This document shows positions 39,633 to 49,170 of a stretch of DNA of 64,000 nucleotides, piece by piece. Positions within the stretch are counted from its first letter, which is position 1. Each line of letters opens with the position of its first letter. Made by a program: the position numbers and the translations under genes. Source of the DNA: Phytobacter palmae (lineage in GTDB: Bacteria > Pseudomonadota > Gammaproteobacteria > Enterobacterales > Enterobacteriaceae); the NCBI GenBank assembly GCA_900112785.1, contig FONB01000002.1:434001-498000 (forward strand). Reading direction: 5' to 3'. Below the pieces are notes generated by a model. The model ran no database searches. It was not told the DNA's origin and was given only the letters and a program-made list of their open reading frames with translations.

Positions 39633-40756
39633 TTTTTCAACATACATTGCGCCCGGCGGTCATCGACACGCTTCGCAAACCACGCGGTTGTAAGGTTGCG
39701 AGTGATCTTCGGGCTCTCCAGTTGGATACCCGGTAGCATCTCTCGCGGTAACGTCTTCCCGCTTTTCTGTTCCGCCAGGCGGTAAACGCCCTGGTATAAG
39801 GCCGTTTTCTCTAAGGCAATACTGTCGCCGGTTTGCAACTGGCGGCGGATATCTCTGTCGCTCATCCCCAGTTTTACCCCCAGTTTTCTGGCCGCCAGCT
39901 CTGTTGCCCCCGCATCGCTGCTGCCATACTGAATAAGATCGCCGTCCAGCGACAGTTTAACGCCGGTCGCTTTGCTTAGCGCATTCTGAAATGCCGCGTT
40001 ACGGCTGGCGTAATGCCCGGCATTAAAATCAGCAAAGCGGTAAAGGGGAGCTGTGTAATTGGCCGGATAATTGAGTAAGTGATAAGTGCCAAACCACAGG
40101 CCACCGCGACGGGTAAAGACTTCTTGTCGCACCGTGCCTTCCATTTTCCACGGGTAGCCGTTGGTGTGCTGCTCGGCAAACGCAACGCTAACTTGCATTG
40201 GCCCGCCGGTATGCACCGGGTTATAAGAACCAAAGAGCGTCTGCCCCATCGGCACCACGCTGATAAAATCGTCGAAAATTTCACTCAGCTGTTTTTCGCT
40301 TCTGACCTTGTCCAGACGCTCGCTATAGCTTTTGCCATTGGACGATTCAATTTTCAGCGCGGTATGCACCAGGGCAAGTGGGATATGCAAACGTGCCGCG
40401 CGACGGTCAATCTCTTTCCAGGCAATTTTATTCAACCCCGGCACCGTCGGATCGGCCTGATAGTTTGATTCCTGCTGCGCGACCGCCAGTACCGAACAGA
40501 TATTTTCCAGCGTGGGTGCAATCGACTGACTGGAAAAGGTGGTGGCAATATCTTGCGCCCACGCGTCCCGGTCTTTCACACTTACAGGCATTTTCTCTCT
40601 GACCACGCTCGCCACATCACGGGGCTTTTCCGCTTCGGCCCCCTTCGTCTCTTTTCCTGCGCTGGTCGTGTTTTTCGGTGTGGTACAACCGGCGAGAATC
40701 ATTCCCGCCAGCAGTGTCATTGTGGTCGCGATAAGACGCGGCGCGCAAACAGACAT
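39629..40756 (-). CDS. yaiW: Lipoprotein YaiW
   Basis: YaiW is a lipoprotein reported in E. coli to be surface-exposed and to assist uptake of proline-rich peptides together with SbmA. The 375-residue precursor has a lipoprotein signal peptide with lipobox LAGC (Cys24), a linker rich in Lys, Thr and Glu, and a DUF1615 domain. It follows sbmA after 13 bases. Confidence 0.93.
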   Translation of the reverse strand: MSVCAPRLIATTMTLLAGMILAGCTTPKNTTSAGKETKGAEAEKPRDVASVVREKMPVSVKDRDAWAQDIATTFSSQSIAPTLENICSVLAVAQQESNYQADPTVPGLNKIAWKEIDRRAARLHIPLALVHTALKIESSNGKSYSERLDKVRSEKQLSEIFDDFISVVPMGQTLFGSYNPVHTGGPMQVSVAFAEQHTNGYPWKMEGTVRQEVFTRRGGLWFGTYHLLNYPANYTAPLYRFADFNAGHYASRNAAFQNALSKATGVKLSLDGDLIQYGSSDAGATELAARKLGVKLGMSDRDIRRQLQTGDSIALEKTALYQGVYRLAEQKSGKTLPREMLPGIQLESPKITRNLTTAWFAKRVDDRRAQCMLKN

Positions 40757-40769
40757 ATCGTTCCTTGCA

Positions 40770-41990
40770 TTAACTGAGAGTATTGGTCATTTGCGATGCT
40801 GGCTGCGCATTCAACTCGCTTTCAAAGCTCCGCAAACGTTTATAGATGGACATCAATTCCACCAGCGTGGTCCAGGAGGCTATCAAATACTGGAATGAAC
40901 TGCGCACTTGTTCAAACACGTTTGTGATTTGGCGCATCAGACCAAAGGTAATGGCCCCGGCTGCGATGGTCGGGAAAAGGACAACCAGACCGAACACCAC
41001 ATCGACCTGCAGGTACAAAATGCGGGCGATGTTGAAATATGTATAGTGGAAATAAAGACGGAAATAGTTACGGCGGACGGCAGAAAATAGCTCTTTCACC
41101 GTATGAGGTTTGGCGCGGTTGACGTCATCTTCGCCATACACCAGCTCTTTACGATATGCAGCTTCCACACGCTGATTTTTGAACTCCAGTCCCGGCAGTT
41201 TAATCCCGACAAATGCCAGTAAAAAGGTCCCCGACAGAGCCCAGGCAATGGACGCAACCACCAGACCATACGGCAGATGCCCCACCAGCGGCAGTTCCTC
41301 TACGTGTGGAGACAGTGCCACCAGAACCGGCAAAAAAGCAATCAGCGTCATGACTGCATTGATAAAGCTAACACCCATATCTTCGAGCGTAGAAGCAAAA
41401 CGCATGGTGTCTTCCTGAACACGCTGCGCCGCCCCTTCGATATGGCGCAACTGTTCCCAGTGCTCCATATAGAATTCGTTCATTGCCGTTCGCCAGCGAA
41501 AGACATAGTGGCTCACGAAGAAATTGTTCAGCACCGCGACGGTTACCGCAATCAGGGCAATCCATAAAAAGACGCCAATTTCACTATAAAGCTGACCAAT
41601 ACTGACTTTATTCGGCGCGCTCAGGGCCTTTTGAATAAGATCGTAAAATGGTGCGTACCAGGCATTGATCGCGACATTGATTTCCACCAGAAACCAGGTC
41701 ACAAAAATGATTAGGGCCGTTCCGAGAATTGACCAGCGCTGCCAGCGATGCGGGGCATAGAAGAACCAGAAGAGCGCAAAGAGACCGACGCATAATGCGT
41801 AGTAGGCATAAAATAGCAGGAAGTTCAGGGACCAGAAGCGCGCCGCGCTGATGGGAACATCCTCAGAAGCGCCAACCAGTCGCATTATCCAGGCCTGCCC
41901 ACCGGCCTGCCAGAAAACGACTACAATCAGTGCCCAAATAAAGGCCGAGAGAAAGAACAGCTTCGGCTTTGGGAAAAAAGACTTAAACAT
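40770..41990 (-). CDS. sbmA: Peptide antibiotic transporter SbmA
   Basis: SbmA is a dimeric proton-driven inner membrane importer of microcins, bleomycin and proline-rich antimicrobial peptides. The 406-residue protein has the SbmA/BacA fold with about seven to eight hydrophobic segments and the conserved [28 protein letters not shown] region. It resembles the membrane part of an ABC exporter without an ATPase. It forms an operon with yaiW. A long hairpin precedes it at 42038-42085. Confidence 0.97.
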   Translation of the reverse strand: MFKSFFPKPKLFFLSAFIWALIVVVFWQAGGQAWIMRLVGASEDVPISAARFWSLNFLLFYAYYALCVGLFALFWFFYAPHRWQRWSILGTALIIFVTWFLVEINVAINAWYAPFYDLIQKALSAPNKVSIGQLYSEIGVFLWIALIAVTVAVLNNFFVSHYVFRWRTAMNEFYMEHWEQLRHIEGAAQRVQEDTMRFASTLEDMGVSFINAVMTLIAFLPVLVALSPHVEELPLVGHLPYGLVVASIAWALSGTFLLAFVGIKLPGLEFKNQRVEAAYRKELVYGEDDVNRAKPHTVKELFSAVRRNYFRLYFHYTYFNIARILYLQVDVVFGLVVLFPTIAAGAITFGLMRQITNVFEQVRSSFQYLIASWTTLVELMSIYKRLRSFESELNAQPASQMTNTLS

Positions 41991-42037
41991 AATACTCTCC
42001 TGCTCACTTCTTATTTTTGTTCATCACTCATACGGCG

Positions 42038-42085
42038 CACAACGCATCTCCGCCACAGGAGCCTCCTGCGGTGGGGAGCGTTGTG
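42038..42085. other. Long hairpin upstream of sbmA
   Basis: CACAACGC (42038-42045) pairs with GCGTTGTG (42078-42085), and inside it CCACAGGAG pairs with CTCCTGCGG across a one-base gap. No T run follows on either strand. It lies between the cysteine hydrolase stop and the sbmA start and could be a terminator-like element, an sbmA leader structure or a dispersed repeat. Confidence 0.5.
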
Positions 42086-42117
42086 AGAACTGTTGAATCA
42101 GACCTGAGCGTAACGCC

Positions 42118-42651
42118 TTAGTTCGTTTGCCACTCGTGAAGAATTGTTTCGACGGATTTCACAAAAACGGGGTTATCCGGCACCGTAAGTGTGCGCCAGA
42201 CTTCATTATAATGGGCGATCAATGTTTCAGCCGGGGCCGCAGGTCGGTTGGTTGTCGTATGGGCATCTTCGGCCACGGTAATTGAATATCCCCGGCTGGC
42301 GCCATTTTTCAGTGTGGTATCAAGACAATAATCTGTCGCACAGCCGCATATGACAAATGCAGCTATATCATGCTCGCGTAAAACATCCGTAAGCCGGGTG
42401 CGGTAAAAGCTGTCACAGGCGGTTTTAGTGACATACAACGCGTTATCAGGCTGATAAAGATCAGGTAGTAACCGGAACCCGTCGCTCCCCTCTTCCAGTC
42501 CACCGTTTTCGATGTGCTGGATGAAAATCACCGTATCAGCCGCATGCGTGAGCTGATTTATCTGCGCTACGCACACTTCGCGTCGAAAACGTGGTGTCGC
42601 AAAAACCCCGTTTTGCATATCCACGACCATCACCACTCGCTTGCCTGACAT
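42118..42651 (-). CDS. Isochorismatase-like cysteine hydrolase
   Basis: The 177-residue protein has the catalytic triad of the isochorismatase superfamily: Asp in MVVDMQNG (residue 11), Lys in VTKTACDSF, and the nucleophile Cys in the segment VICGCATDYCLDTT. Such enzymes hydrolyse small amides (nicotinamidase-type) or vinyl ethers; the substrate cannot be told from sequence. It is cytoplasmic and stands alone between sbmA and ampH. Confidence 0.85.
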   Translation of the reverse strand: MSGKRVVMVVDMQNGVFATPRFRREVCVAQINQLTHAADTVIFIQHIENGGLEEGSDGFRLLPDLYQPDNALYVTKTACDSFYRTRLTDVLREHDIAAFVICGCATDYCLDTTLKNGASRGYSITVAEDAHTTTNRPAAPAETLIAHYNEVWRTLTVPDNPVFVKSVETILHEWQTN

Positions 42652-42837
42652 TGCTCGTCTCCAGAAATTCGCTGCGGAAAGAAAAAGGGTATCACAACGA
42701 CGCGGCCATTTTATGGTGCGGAAAAAAGTTCATGTTTACCCCTCGTTACGTTATTTCGCGAAATAATGCGCTTTTCGGTGCTTTGAAATATGCCGCCTGG
42801 TAGTATAAATACGCATTATCACTTTTTTCATTTACGG

Positions 42838-44004
42838 ATGCTTTCGTTGAAACGTTGTTTGTCTTTCTCTGCAACGCTGTGCGCGTTAACACTGACTTGC
42901 GCTCATGCAGCACAACAGTCGCCCGATGCTGTTTTTGCGTCTGATATTGTTGATCGTTACGCCAACCATATTTTCTATGGCAGTGGCGCAACAGGGATGG
43001 CAATGGTGGCGATAGATGGTAACCAGCGGGTATTCAGAAGTTTTGGTGAAACGCGTCCCGGTTCGAATGTTCGCCCGCAACTGGACTCGGTCATCCGCAT
43101 TGCCTCGCTTTCTAAGCTTATGACCAGCGAAATGCTGGTGAAGCTCCTCGATCAGGGGGTAGTGAAACTCAACGATCCGTTAAGCAAATATGCGCCACCG
43201 GGTGCGCGCGTACCAACTTATCAGGGGGCGCCGATTACGCTGGTTAACCTGGCAACTCACACCAGCTCTCTGCCACGTGAACAACCGGGCGGTGCGGCAA
43301 AGCGTACCGTATTTACCTGGCCGACCCGCGCAGAGCGCTGGAACTGGCTCTCCACGGCGACATTAAAATCGGCACCCGGTACCCAGGCGGCGTATTCCAA
43401 CCTGGCGTTTGATCTGTTGGCCGATGCCCTGGCAAATGCGGCGGGTAAACCTTACCCTCAGCTTTTCGAAGAGCAGATTACCCGTCCGCTGGGGATGAAA
43501 GACACCACTTTTACGCCGTCACCTGACCAGTGTCGTCGTCTGATGGTGGCGGAAAAAGGAGCGAGCCCCTGTGATAACACCCTGGCTGCCATTGGCAGCG
43601 GCGGTGTCTATTCAACGCCGGGCGATATGATGCGCTGGATGCAGCAATTCCTCTCTTCTGATTTTTACAGTCGTAACAGTCAGGCGGATCGTATGCAGAC
43701 GTTGATCTATCAGCGCAATCAGCTCACACGTGTTGTCGGGATGGATGTGCCGGGTAAAGCCGATGCGCTAGGCCTGGGATGGGTCTATATGGCGCCGAAA
43801 GATGGACATCCGGGTATTATTCAGAAAACGGGTGGCGGCGGTGGTTTCATTACTTATATGGCGATGATTCCGCAAAGTAATGTCGGAGTGTTCGTGGTTA
43901 TCACGCGTTCACCATTAACGCGTTTCGTTAATATGAGCGATGGCGTGAACGATCTGGTAAGCGAATTGAGCAACAATAAACCGATAGTTGCCCCCTCTTC
44001 CTGA
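42838..44004 (+). CDS. ampH: D-alanyl-D-alanine carboxypeptidase/endopeptidase AmpH
   Basis: AmpH is a periplasmic class C beta-lactamase-like penicillin-binding protein that trims peptidoglycan peptides. The precursor has a signal peptide (LKRCLSFSATLCALTLTCAHA), the S-x-x-K motif in ASLSKLM, YSN in AAYSNLAF, and a KTG box in QKTGGGGGF. Two starts are possible. ATG 42838 gives 388 residues. TTG 42847, with GGATG six bases upstream, gives 385 residues, the E. coli length, and may be the true one. Confidence 0.95.
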   Translation: MLSLKRCLSFSATLCALTLTCAHAAQQSPDAVFASDIVDRYANHIFYGSGATGMAMVAIDGNQRVFRSFGETRPGSNVRPQLDSVIRIASLSKLMTSEMLVKLLDQGVVKLNDPLSKYAPPGARVPTYQGAPITLVNLATHTSSLPREQPGGAAKRTVFTWPTRAERWNWLSTATLKSAPGTQAAYSNLAFDLLADALANAAGKPYPQLFEEQITRPLGMKDTTFTPSPDQCRRLMVAEKGASPCDNTLAAIGSGGVYSTPGDMMRWMQQFLSSDFYSRNSQADRMQTLIYQRNQLTRVVGMDVPGKADALGLGWVYMAPKDGHPGIIQKTGGGGGFITYMAMIPQSNVGVFVVITRSPLTRFVNMSDGVNDLVSELSNNKPIVAPSS

Positions 44005-44021
44005 TTTGTATGGGTCGTCGG

Positions 44022-44648
44022 TCAGTACTCATAAGGCAAGCGGTTGATTTTCGACAGCTTGCCTTTATGCATTTCGATATAGTTTCCTTTACGTAGTGCG
44101 GACAGTACTTCAGCAATCACGGAGCGAGAAATCCCGGTGCGTCGCTGAATATACTGAATAACCCCAATACGAGCCCTAAGTTGTTCGTCCCAGTCAGACA
44201 TAGTCAGAAGCGATGCCCGAATCTGATCGTAAGTACTACTACCAATAAGTTGACAATCGCGGGTTTCAGCAATGCGGTGCCACCATGTCAGCCATGCAAA
44301 AGCTTCACGCCACAGTTGGTGTTTTTCTATGAGAGTCATAGCTAAATCAGAAGGCAAATAATAACCCGAACATTCGTTTTGCGCCGTATATATATACCCG
44401 GATGGACGCTGGATAAGGCTTGTGCTTAGCCCCTTGATAAACGGAGCACTGGCGATACCCAGTAACATATCATTATATTCCCGGCTAATGGCTATTTCAC
44501 CATGCAGAAGAACAAGGGTAACGTTATTCGGGTCAATTTTATTAAAAGTCAAAATGGAATCATTGGCCAACTCAAAAGGAATACTATGAGATGAAAAGCA
44601 TTCATCTAATAAATATAATTCCGCAAGCGGCTTGCTTAATGAAATCAT
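44022..44648 (-). CDS. iprA: Transcriptional regulator IprA (YaiV)
   Basis: IprA is described in Salmonella as an inhibitor of hydrogen peroxide resistance. The 208-residue protein has a CRP-like N-terminal sensor half and a C-terminal winged helix-turn-helix (RRTGISRSVIAEVLSALRKGNYIEMHKGKL). The C-terminal half is very close to E. coli YaiV, while the N-terminal half is clearly more divergent. It lies between ampH and the autotransporter, as in E. coli. Confidence 0.88.
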   Translation of the reverse strand: MISLSKPLAELYLLDECFSSHSIPFELANDSILTFNKIDPNNVTLVLLHGEIAISREYNDMLLGIASAPFIKGLSTSLIQRPSGYIYTAQNECSGYYLPSDLAMTLIEKHQLWREAFAWLTWWHRIAETRDCQLIGSSTYDQIRASLLTMSDWDEQLRARIGVIQYIQRRTGISRSVIAEVLSALRKGNYIEMHKGKLSKINRLPYEY

Positions 44649-44659
44649 TCAGGCCTCTT

Positions 44660-44697
44660 ATAAAAATAAAATTCCCGCCAATCCGTGGCGGGAATTT
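44660..44697 (-). terminator. Terminator of the autotransporter gene
   Basis: AAATTCCCGCCA (44669-44680) and TGGCGGGAATTT (44686-44697) form a twelve-base stem. On the minus strand TATTTTTATAAG follows. Confidence 0.85.
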
Positions 44698-44743
44698 GGA
44701 TGCTGATAAAATAGTAGGGGAAATAAATACCCTGCTACATTTA

Positions 44744-47599
44744 TTACCAGGTGTACTTCACGCCAACATTTGCGCCCCAATCCTGTTCGACGTCGCCGCC
44801 GCCCAGATAGTTCACATCAGTGTATGCACTGAAGTTTTTGGTGAAGCTGAACTGCGTTCCCAGACCAACACGTACCGCTGAACCCTCAACACCGTTGTCG
44901 ATAGAATCGCCATTCACTTTTGCTGTGTTGTTAGAATCATCGTAAACGTATGCCAGGTTGAAGTACGGCGTCAGAGCCTGATCGCTACCATAGGTGAAGG
45001 TATAACCCGTATTAACACCCAGTTCATAACGCAGGCTATCGTAGTCCTGATCGCCCGCTTTCATGTTGTTGCTGAGGCGGAAGTTATCACCGGACTGGAA
45101 CAGACCAGAGATACCGGCATACGGAGTAACATAACCTTTGTCGTTAACTTTCCAGTCATAGCCCAGTTTCAGACCGAAGCCCCATGCATCCGTTGAGGAG
45201 TCGCCGTCAACATACTGGCCATTGGACATGCTGGCAGACAGATCGTTATCAAAACGGCTGTAGCTCAGGTTACCATCAAGGAAGATGTTGTTAGCAAAGC
45301 GGGCAGAAGAATAGATGTACGCAGACTGACTATCCTGATCAACTTTACCAGAACGATCGCTTACATCACCTTTTGCAAAGCCAGCTGCCGCACCAACGAT
45401 CCATTTCGCGTTGTTACCGTCAACGAAGGTATCAACACCCACCATGATGCCGCTGACGTCCTGATCGTAGTTGATCACGCCGTTGTCACCATTCAGGCTG
45501 CCACCGAAGTAGCTTACCCATGCGCCCCCGTTATCAGCCAGACCGTGACGGCCGTTGATCAGACGGGTAGACAGAGTATCCTGTTGCAGGTTCCAGATAT
45601 TGGTGTTTGCAGAAGGAATGCTCAGCGCCATGTTCGCGTAGTCGGTCAGCTCCATCTGACGCATAACAACGGTATTCCCCTTCTGCTCGGCCTGATAGGT
45701 ATAGGCACCGAGATCAGCTTTGTTTGCCGCGCTAAAAGTCGCAGTGGTATTTGCATCGTTGACGTAGACAAGTTCTTTACCTTTGTAGTCAGCGATACGG
45801 CCAGCGCCAGTAGAGTTATCGATACGGACTTTGTAGTTACCTTTGGCAGCCACAACGTCGTCATTCGCATCATAAACACTGAATTCCTGGTCGGCATTGT
45901 TGAGATTGCCGTTACCATTAACGGTCAGGTGACCATCAGAATTCATAGCGATAATACCGTAACCATACGTTGGGTCAGACTTGTGCTTCGTATTGGTATG
46001 GGCGTTGACCAGGTCCGCATCTAACACATAGTCACTGCTGTTGATGTTAAATACGCCGCCTTTATTCAGGTCCAGAGTGTTCGTACCGAAGGTCCGGGTT
46101 TCATAAGCACCCGCGCCAATGCTGAATTCACCGCCATTAGACACGGTTACGGTATTTGCGTACAGCCAGACGGTTTCGTTATTCAGATCGACGGTACTGT
46201 AGCTATCAACGGTCAAGTGGTCGGTTTTAACCTGACCGCCAGAGCTCAGGTTCATAGCGGAATTGTTAGTCAGTGTAATGCTGTCCGCTAAGAGGCCAGA
46301 ACCATTTGCTACATCAACATGTGAGCCGTTATTCACAGTCAGGGTGTCAATGTTTGAATCATTGACAGTATTCCAGTGTGAACCGTTATTCAGATTGACG
46401 TTGAATAAGCCGCTTTGGAATGTTTTGTTATCAACAACATTACCCCATTTATCTTTGGTTGAACGGGGATCAATGCTGTTAACCGCAACATCATACATAT
46501 CTGCAGTGCCAATTGCATCGTAGCTAAAGATTGCTGCGCCGGTCCATTTACTGCCGTTATCCAGGCTAATGTTCAGTTCATCAACATTCAGACCATCGTC
46601 AATCCAGCCACCGTTGGTATCCAGAACACCGTCGTTGCCAGAATCGTGACCATAAGGATAGAAATTCGCATTCCAGGTGCTATTGAAAACAACATCGCCT
46701 CTCAGCGTTGAGTTGCTGAGCGACACGTTGTTTTTCATTGCATAGTTAGATGCTGAATTATCGACAAAAGAAAGTGCAACGTCGTCGGCACCACCGCTGC
46801 CAGTGTAATCACTCGGTTCAGCAGTATTGCCATAAAAACCGTCGTTTTCCAGCGGAGTGTAAGAACCCGATGTTACAGTAGAGTCAGTAACAACAATGTT
46901 GTTATCCCAGGTATGGGATTCAGTGGTGTAATCTGCATTACTGGTGTTGCCTTGAGACAGCGCAATACCTGCAACACGAGAATTACCACTGATATTGATA
47001 TTACTTTCTACATCCAGAGTTACCGCAACCCCCTGAGATGCGAAAGCGGCAGTACGGTAATCTTCATAAGCCGTTTTGCTATCACCATTCAGATAGCTAT
47101 CGGTAAAATAGAAATATTCGTAATCATCATCAATGGTAGAGTTAGCAATATTCAGCGTGAATACATCGCCGTCATGCCATGTATGGTCAACGTCGGTACC
47201 ATTATTCCAGGTATAGTTGTAGCCATTAGCATCAGTATAAGCAATCGGACGCTTAGAGGTAATCATACCGTGGATGGTAGAGTTTTTAACATCCAGCGTA
47301 TTACCTGTACCATCGGTGTAATCATGGTTCATGTAATAGGTGGAGAGAACACCGTTTACCACATCATTGTTGAACGTCTGATCGTAAGCGCCATCAGCCG
47401 CGTTATTATAGATATAACCATAATAAGAGATGTAGTTAAGTTTATCGGCGTTTGCCCAGTCGTCCCAGCTATATGCAGTATTTACATCGTCATGATACCC
47501 GAAGGTATTGTACGTCGTTGCCTGTGCCTGAGAAGCGATTGCCAACGTGCAGGCTAATGCTAATTGAGATACTACAAGTTTCTTTTTCCACGAGTGCAT
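44744..47599 (-). CDS. yaiT: Autotransporter of the YaiT type
   Basis: This is a type Va secreted surface protein of 951 residues. It has a signal peptide (MHSWKKKLVVSQLALACTLAIASQAQA), a passenger of about 650 residues rich in Asn, Asp, Ser and Thr with imperfect beta-helix repeats (such as LTVNNGSHVDV, ITLTNNSAMNL, VTVSNGGEFSI), and a C-terminal 12-strand barrel starting near residue 690 (GAWVSYFGGSL). It ends in Trp (GVKYTW). The passenger lacks protease motifs, so an adhesin role is likely. In E. coli K-12 yaiT at this place is interrupted by an insertion element; here the frame is intact. Confidence 0.85.
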   Translation of the reverse strand: MHSWKKKLVVSQLALACTLAIASQAQATTYNTFGYHDDVNTAYSWDDWANADKLNYISYYGYIYNNAADGAYDQTFNNDVVNGVLSTYYMNHDYTDGTGNTLDVKNSTIHGMITSKRPIAYTDANGYNYTWNNGTDVDHTWHDGDVFTLNIANSTIDDDYEYFYFTDSYLNGDSKTAYEDYRTAAFASQGVAVTLDVESNINISGNSRVAGIALSQGNTSNADYTTESHTWDNNIVVTDSTVTSGSYTPLENDGFYGNTAEPSDYTGSGGADDVALSFVDNSASNYAMKNNVSLSNSTLRGDVVFNSTWNANFYPYGHDSGNDGVLDTNGGWIDDGLNVDELNISLDNGSKWTGAAIFSYDAIGTADMYDVAVNSIDPRSTKDKWGNVVDNKTFQSGLFNVNLNNGSHWNTVNDSNIDTLTVNNGSHVDVANGSGLLADSITLTNNSAMNLSSGGQVKTDHLTVDSYSTVDLNNETVWLYANTVTVSNGGEFSIGAGAYETRTFGTNTLDLNKGGVFNINSSDYVLDADLVNAHTNTKHKSDPTYGYGIIAMNSDGHLTVNGNGNLNNADQEFSVYDANDDVVAAKGNYKVRIDNSTGAGRIADYKGKELVYVNDANTTATFSAANKADLGAYTYQAEQKGNTVVMRQMELTDYANMALSIPSANTNIWNLQQDTLSTRLINGRHGLADNGGAWVSYFGGSLNGDNGVINYDQDVSGIMVGVDTFVDGNNAKWIVGAAAGFAKGDVSDRSGKVDQDSQSAYIYSSARFANNIFLDGNLSYSRFDNDLSASMSNGQYVDGDSSTDAWGFGLKLGYDWKVNDKGYVTPYAGISGLFQSGDNFRLSNNMKAGDQDYDSLRYELGVNTGYTFTYGSDQALTPYFNLAYVYDDSNNTAKVNGDSIDNGVEGSAVRVGLGTQFSFTKNFSAYTDVNYLGGGDVEQDWGANVGVKYTW

Positions 47600-48067
47600 T
47601 TGTCATCCCTCCTCAGGGACATTATCGTTGGTCCATCAATTATTAATGCATCAAATGCAATAAAATTATTTGCGGGGAAATTATGCCGCAGAAAAAGAAA
47701 ATGGTTCAATTAAAGTTCTCGTAAAGTCCGAATTCAGACATGTAATGGAACAACATAAAAAATCAGAATGCATAAAATTACAAATCACTTTAAAATCAAT
47801 CTAATAAGATAAATCACGGCAATATTTTTATTATTGATTATATTGATATTTAAAATAACAAGCACAAACAGCAACTGAAGAAATAATAACATCACCAGGA
47901 ATAATAAACTGCACAAATCAAAATAGAAGCCATGAATCTTTTAATGCTCGCTAATATAGCCACGCATTCCCCTCACTATCCCGCCGGGTTAACGCCGATT
48001 TTGGTGAAACATAATGGTCACTTTTCGGATACACTATGCCCTCTGTTCCTAAGACATCAGGCAAATC
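47600..48067. other. AT-rich intergenic region between yaiT and hemB
   Basis: The 468 bases contain no gene that I can support. From about 47640 to 47930 the sequence is strongly AT-rich with runs of A and T, the kind of region that often binds H-NS. It should hold the yaiT promoter on the minus strand. The last 150 bases are less AT-rich and hold the hemB promoter; TACACT at 48030-48035 is a possible -10 box. Confidence 0.5.
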
Positions 48068-49039
48068 ATGACCGACTTAATCACCCGCCCGCGCCGCCTG
48101 CGCAAATCTGCCTCGCTCCGCGCTATGTTCGAAGAGACAACACTCAGCCTGAACGATCTGGTGTTGCCTATTTTTGTTGAAGAAGAGATCGACGATTACC
48201 AAGCCATCAATGCCATGCCCGGCGTGATGCGCATTCCGGAAAAACACCTCGCCCGCGAAATCGAGCGCATTGCTAAGGCTGGTGTGCGTTCCGTGATGAC
48301 CTTTGGTATCTCTCATCATACAGATGCGACCGGTAGTGATGCCTGGCAGGAAAATGGTCTGGTGGCGCGCATGTCACGTATTGCCAAAGACGCTGTACCG
48401 GAAATGATCGTCATGTCGGATACCTGTTTCTGTGAGTACACCTCGCATGGTCATTGCGGCGTACTTTGCGATCACGGCGTCGATAACGACGCAACGCTGA
48501 TTAATCTCGGGAAACAGGCGGTCGTTGCTGCCGCTGCCGGCGCCGACTTTATTGCCCCCTCCGCCGCAATGGACGGCCAGGTGCAGGCGATTCGCCAGGC
48601 ACTGGATGCTGCGGGCTTTACCGACACCGCCATCATGTCCTATTCCACTAAATTCGCATCGTCATTCTACGGCCCATTCCGTGAAGCCGCGGGTACTGCG
48701 TTAAAAGGCGATCGTAAAACCTACCAGATGAGCCCGATGAATCGTCGTGAAGCGATCCGCGAATCGCTGATTGATGAATCCGAAGGGGCTGACTGCCTGA
48801 TGGTCAAACCGGCTGGCGCTTACCTTGATATCCTGCGTGATATTCGTGAGCGTACGACTTTGCCGCTGGGTGCTTATCAGGTAAGCGGTGAGTACGCCAT
48901 GATAAAATTCGCCGCGCAGGCTGGTGCTATTGACGAAGATAAAGTCGTACTGGAAAGCCTGGGTGCCATTAAACGCGCAGGTGCTGATTTGATTTTCAGC
49001 TACTTTGCTCTCGACCTCGCCGAACGTAAGATTTTGTAA
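48068..49039 (+). CDS. hemB: Delta-aminolevulinic acid dehydratase
   Basis: HemB condenses two 5-aminolevulinates to porphobilinogen in haem synthesis. The 323-residue protein has the zinc cysteines Cys120, Cys122 and Cys130 ([14 protein letters not shown]) and the two Schiff-base lysines Lys195 ([14 protein letters not shown]) and Lys247 ([10 protein letters not shown]). The length is the usual one. Confidence 0.98.
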   Translation: MTDLITRPRRLRKSASLRAMFEETTLSLNDLVLPIFVEEEIDDYQAINAMPGVMRIPEKHLAREIERIAKAGVRSVMTFGISHHTDATGSDAWQENGLVARMSRIAKDAVPEMIVMSDTCFCEYTSHGHCGVLCDHGVDNDATLINLGKQAVVAAAAGADFIAPSAAMDGQVQAIRQALDAAGFTDTAIMSYSTKFASSFYGPFREAAGTALKGDRKTYQMSPMNRREAIRESLIDESEGADCLMVKPAGAYLDILRDIRERTTLPLGAYQVSGEYAMIKFAAQAGAIDEDKVVLESLGAIKRAGADLIFSYFALDLAERKIL

Positions 49040-49044
49040 GTCCT

Positions 49045-49070
49045 CAGGCCCGGCGCGGCTGCCGGGCCTG
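49045..49070 (+). terminator. Hairpin after hemB
   Basis: CAGGCCCGGC (49045-49054) and GCCGGGCCTG (49061-49070) form a ten-base stem six bases after the stop. There is no T run, so it may be a weak terminator or an mRNA end-protecting structure. Confidence 0.6.
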
Positions 49071-49170
49071 CTGTCCCTCGCTTCTTCGTATTACCATTTA
49101 TTCATAAAGCTGAAATGCAACTGTCATCCGGCACTTCTACTGTCATCGCAAGACGGCAGGAGGAGCCACC

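Noticed and set aside
46913-47557. Open frame of 214 codons antisense to the autotransporter passenger, giving an Ile/Val-rich product
   Set aside because: The hydrophobic look comes from reading Asn/Asp codons of the passenger in reverse; no start signals are seen.
47932-48180. 82-codon frame overlapping the start of hemB
   Set aside because: It runs in another frame through the first 110 bases of hemB and the hemB promoter region, with no homologous look.
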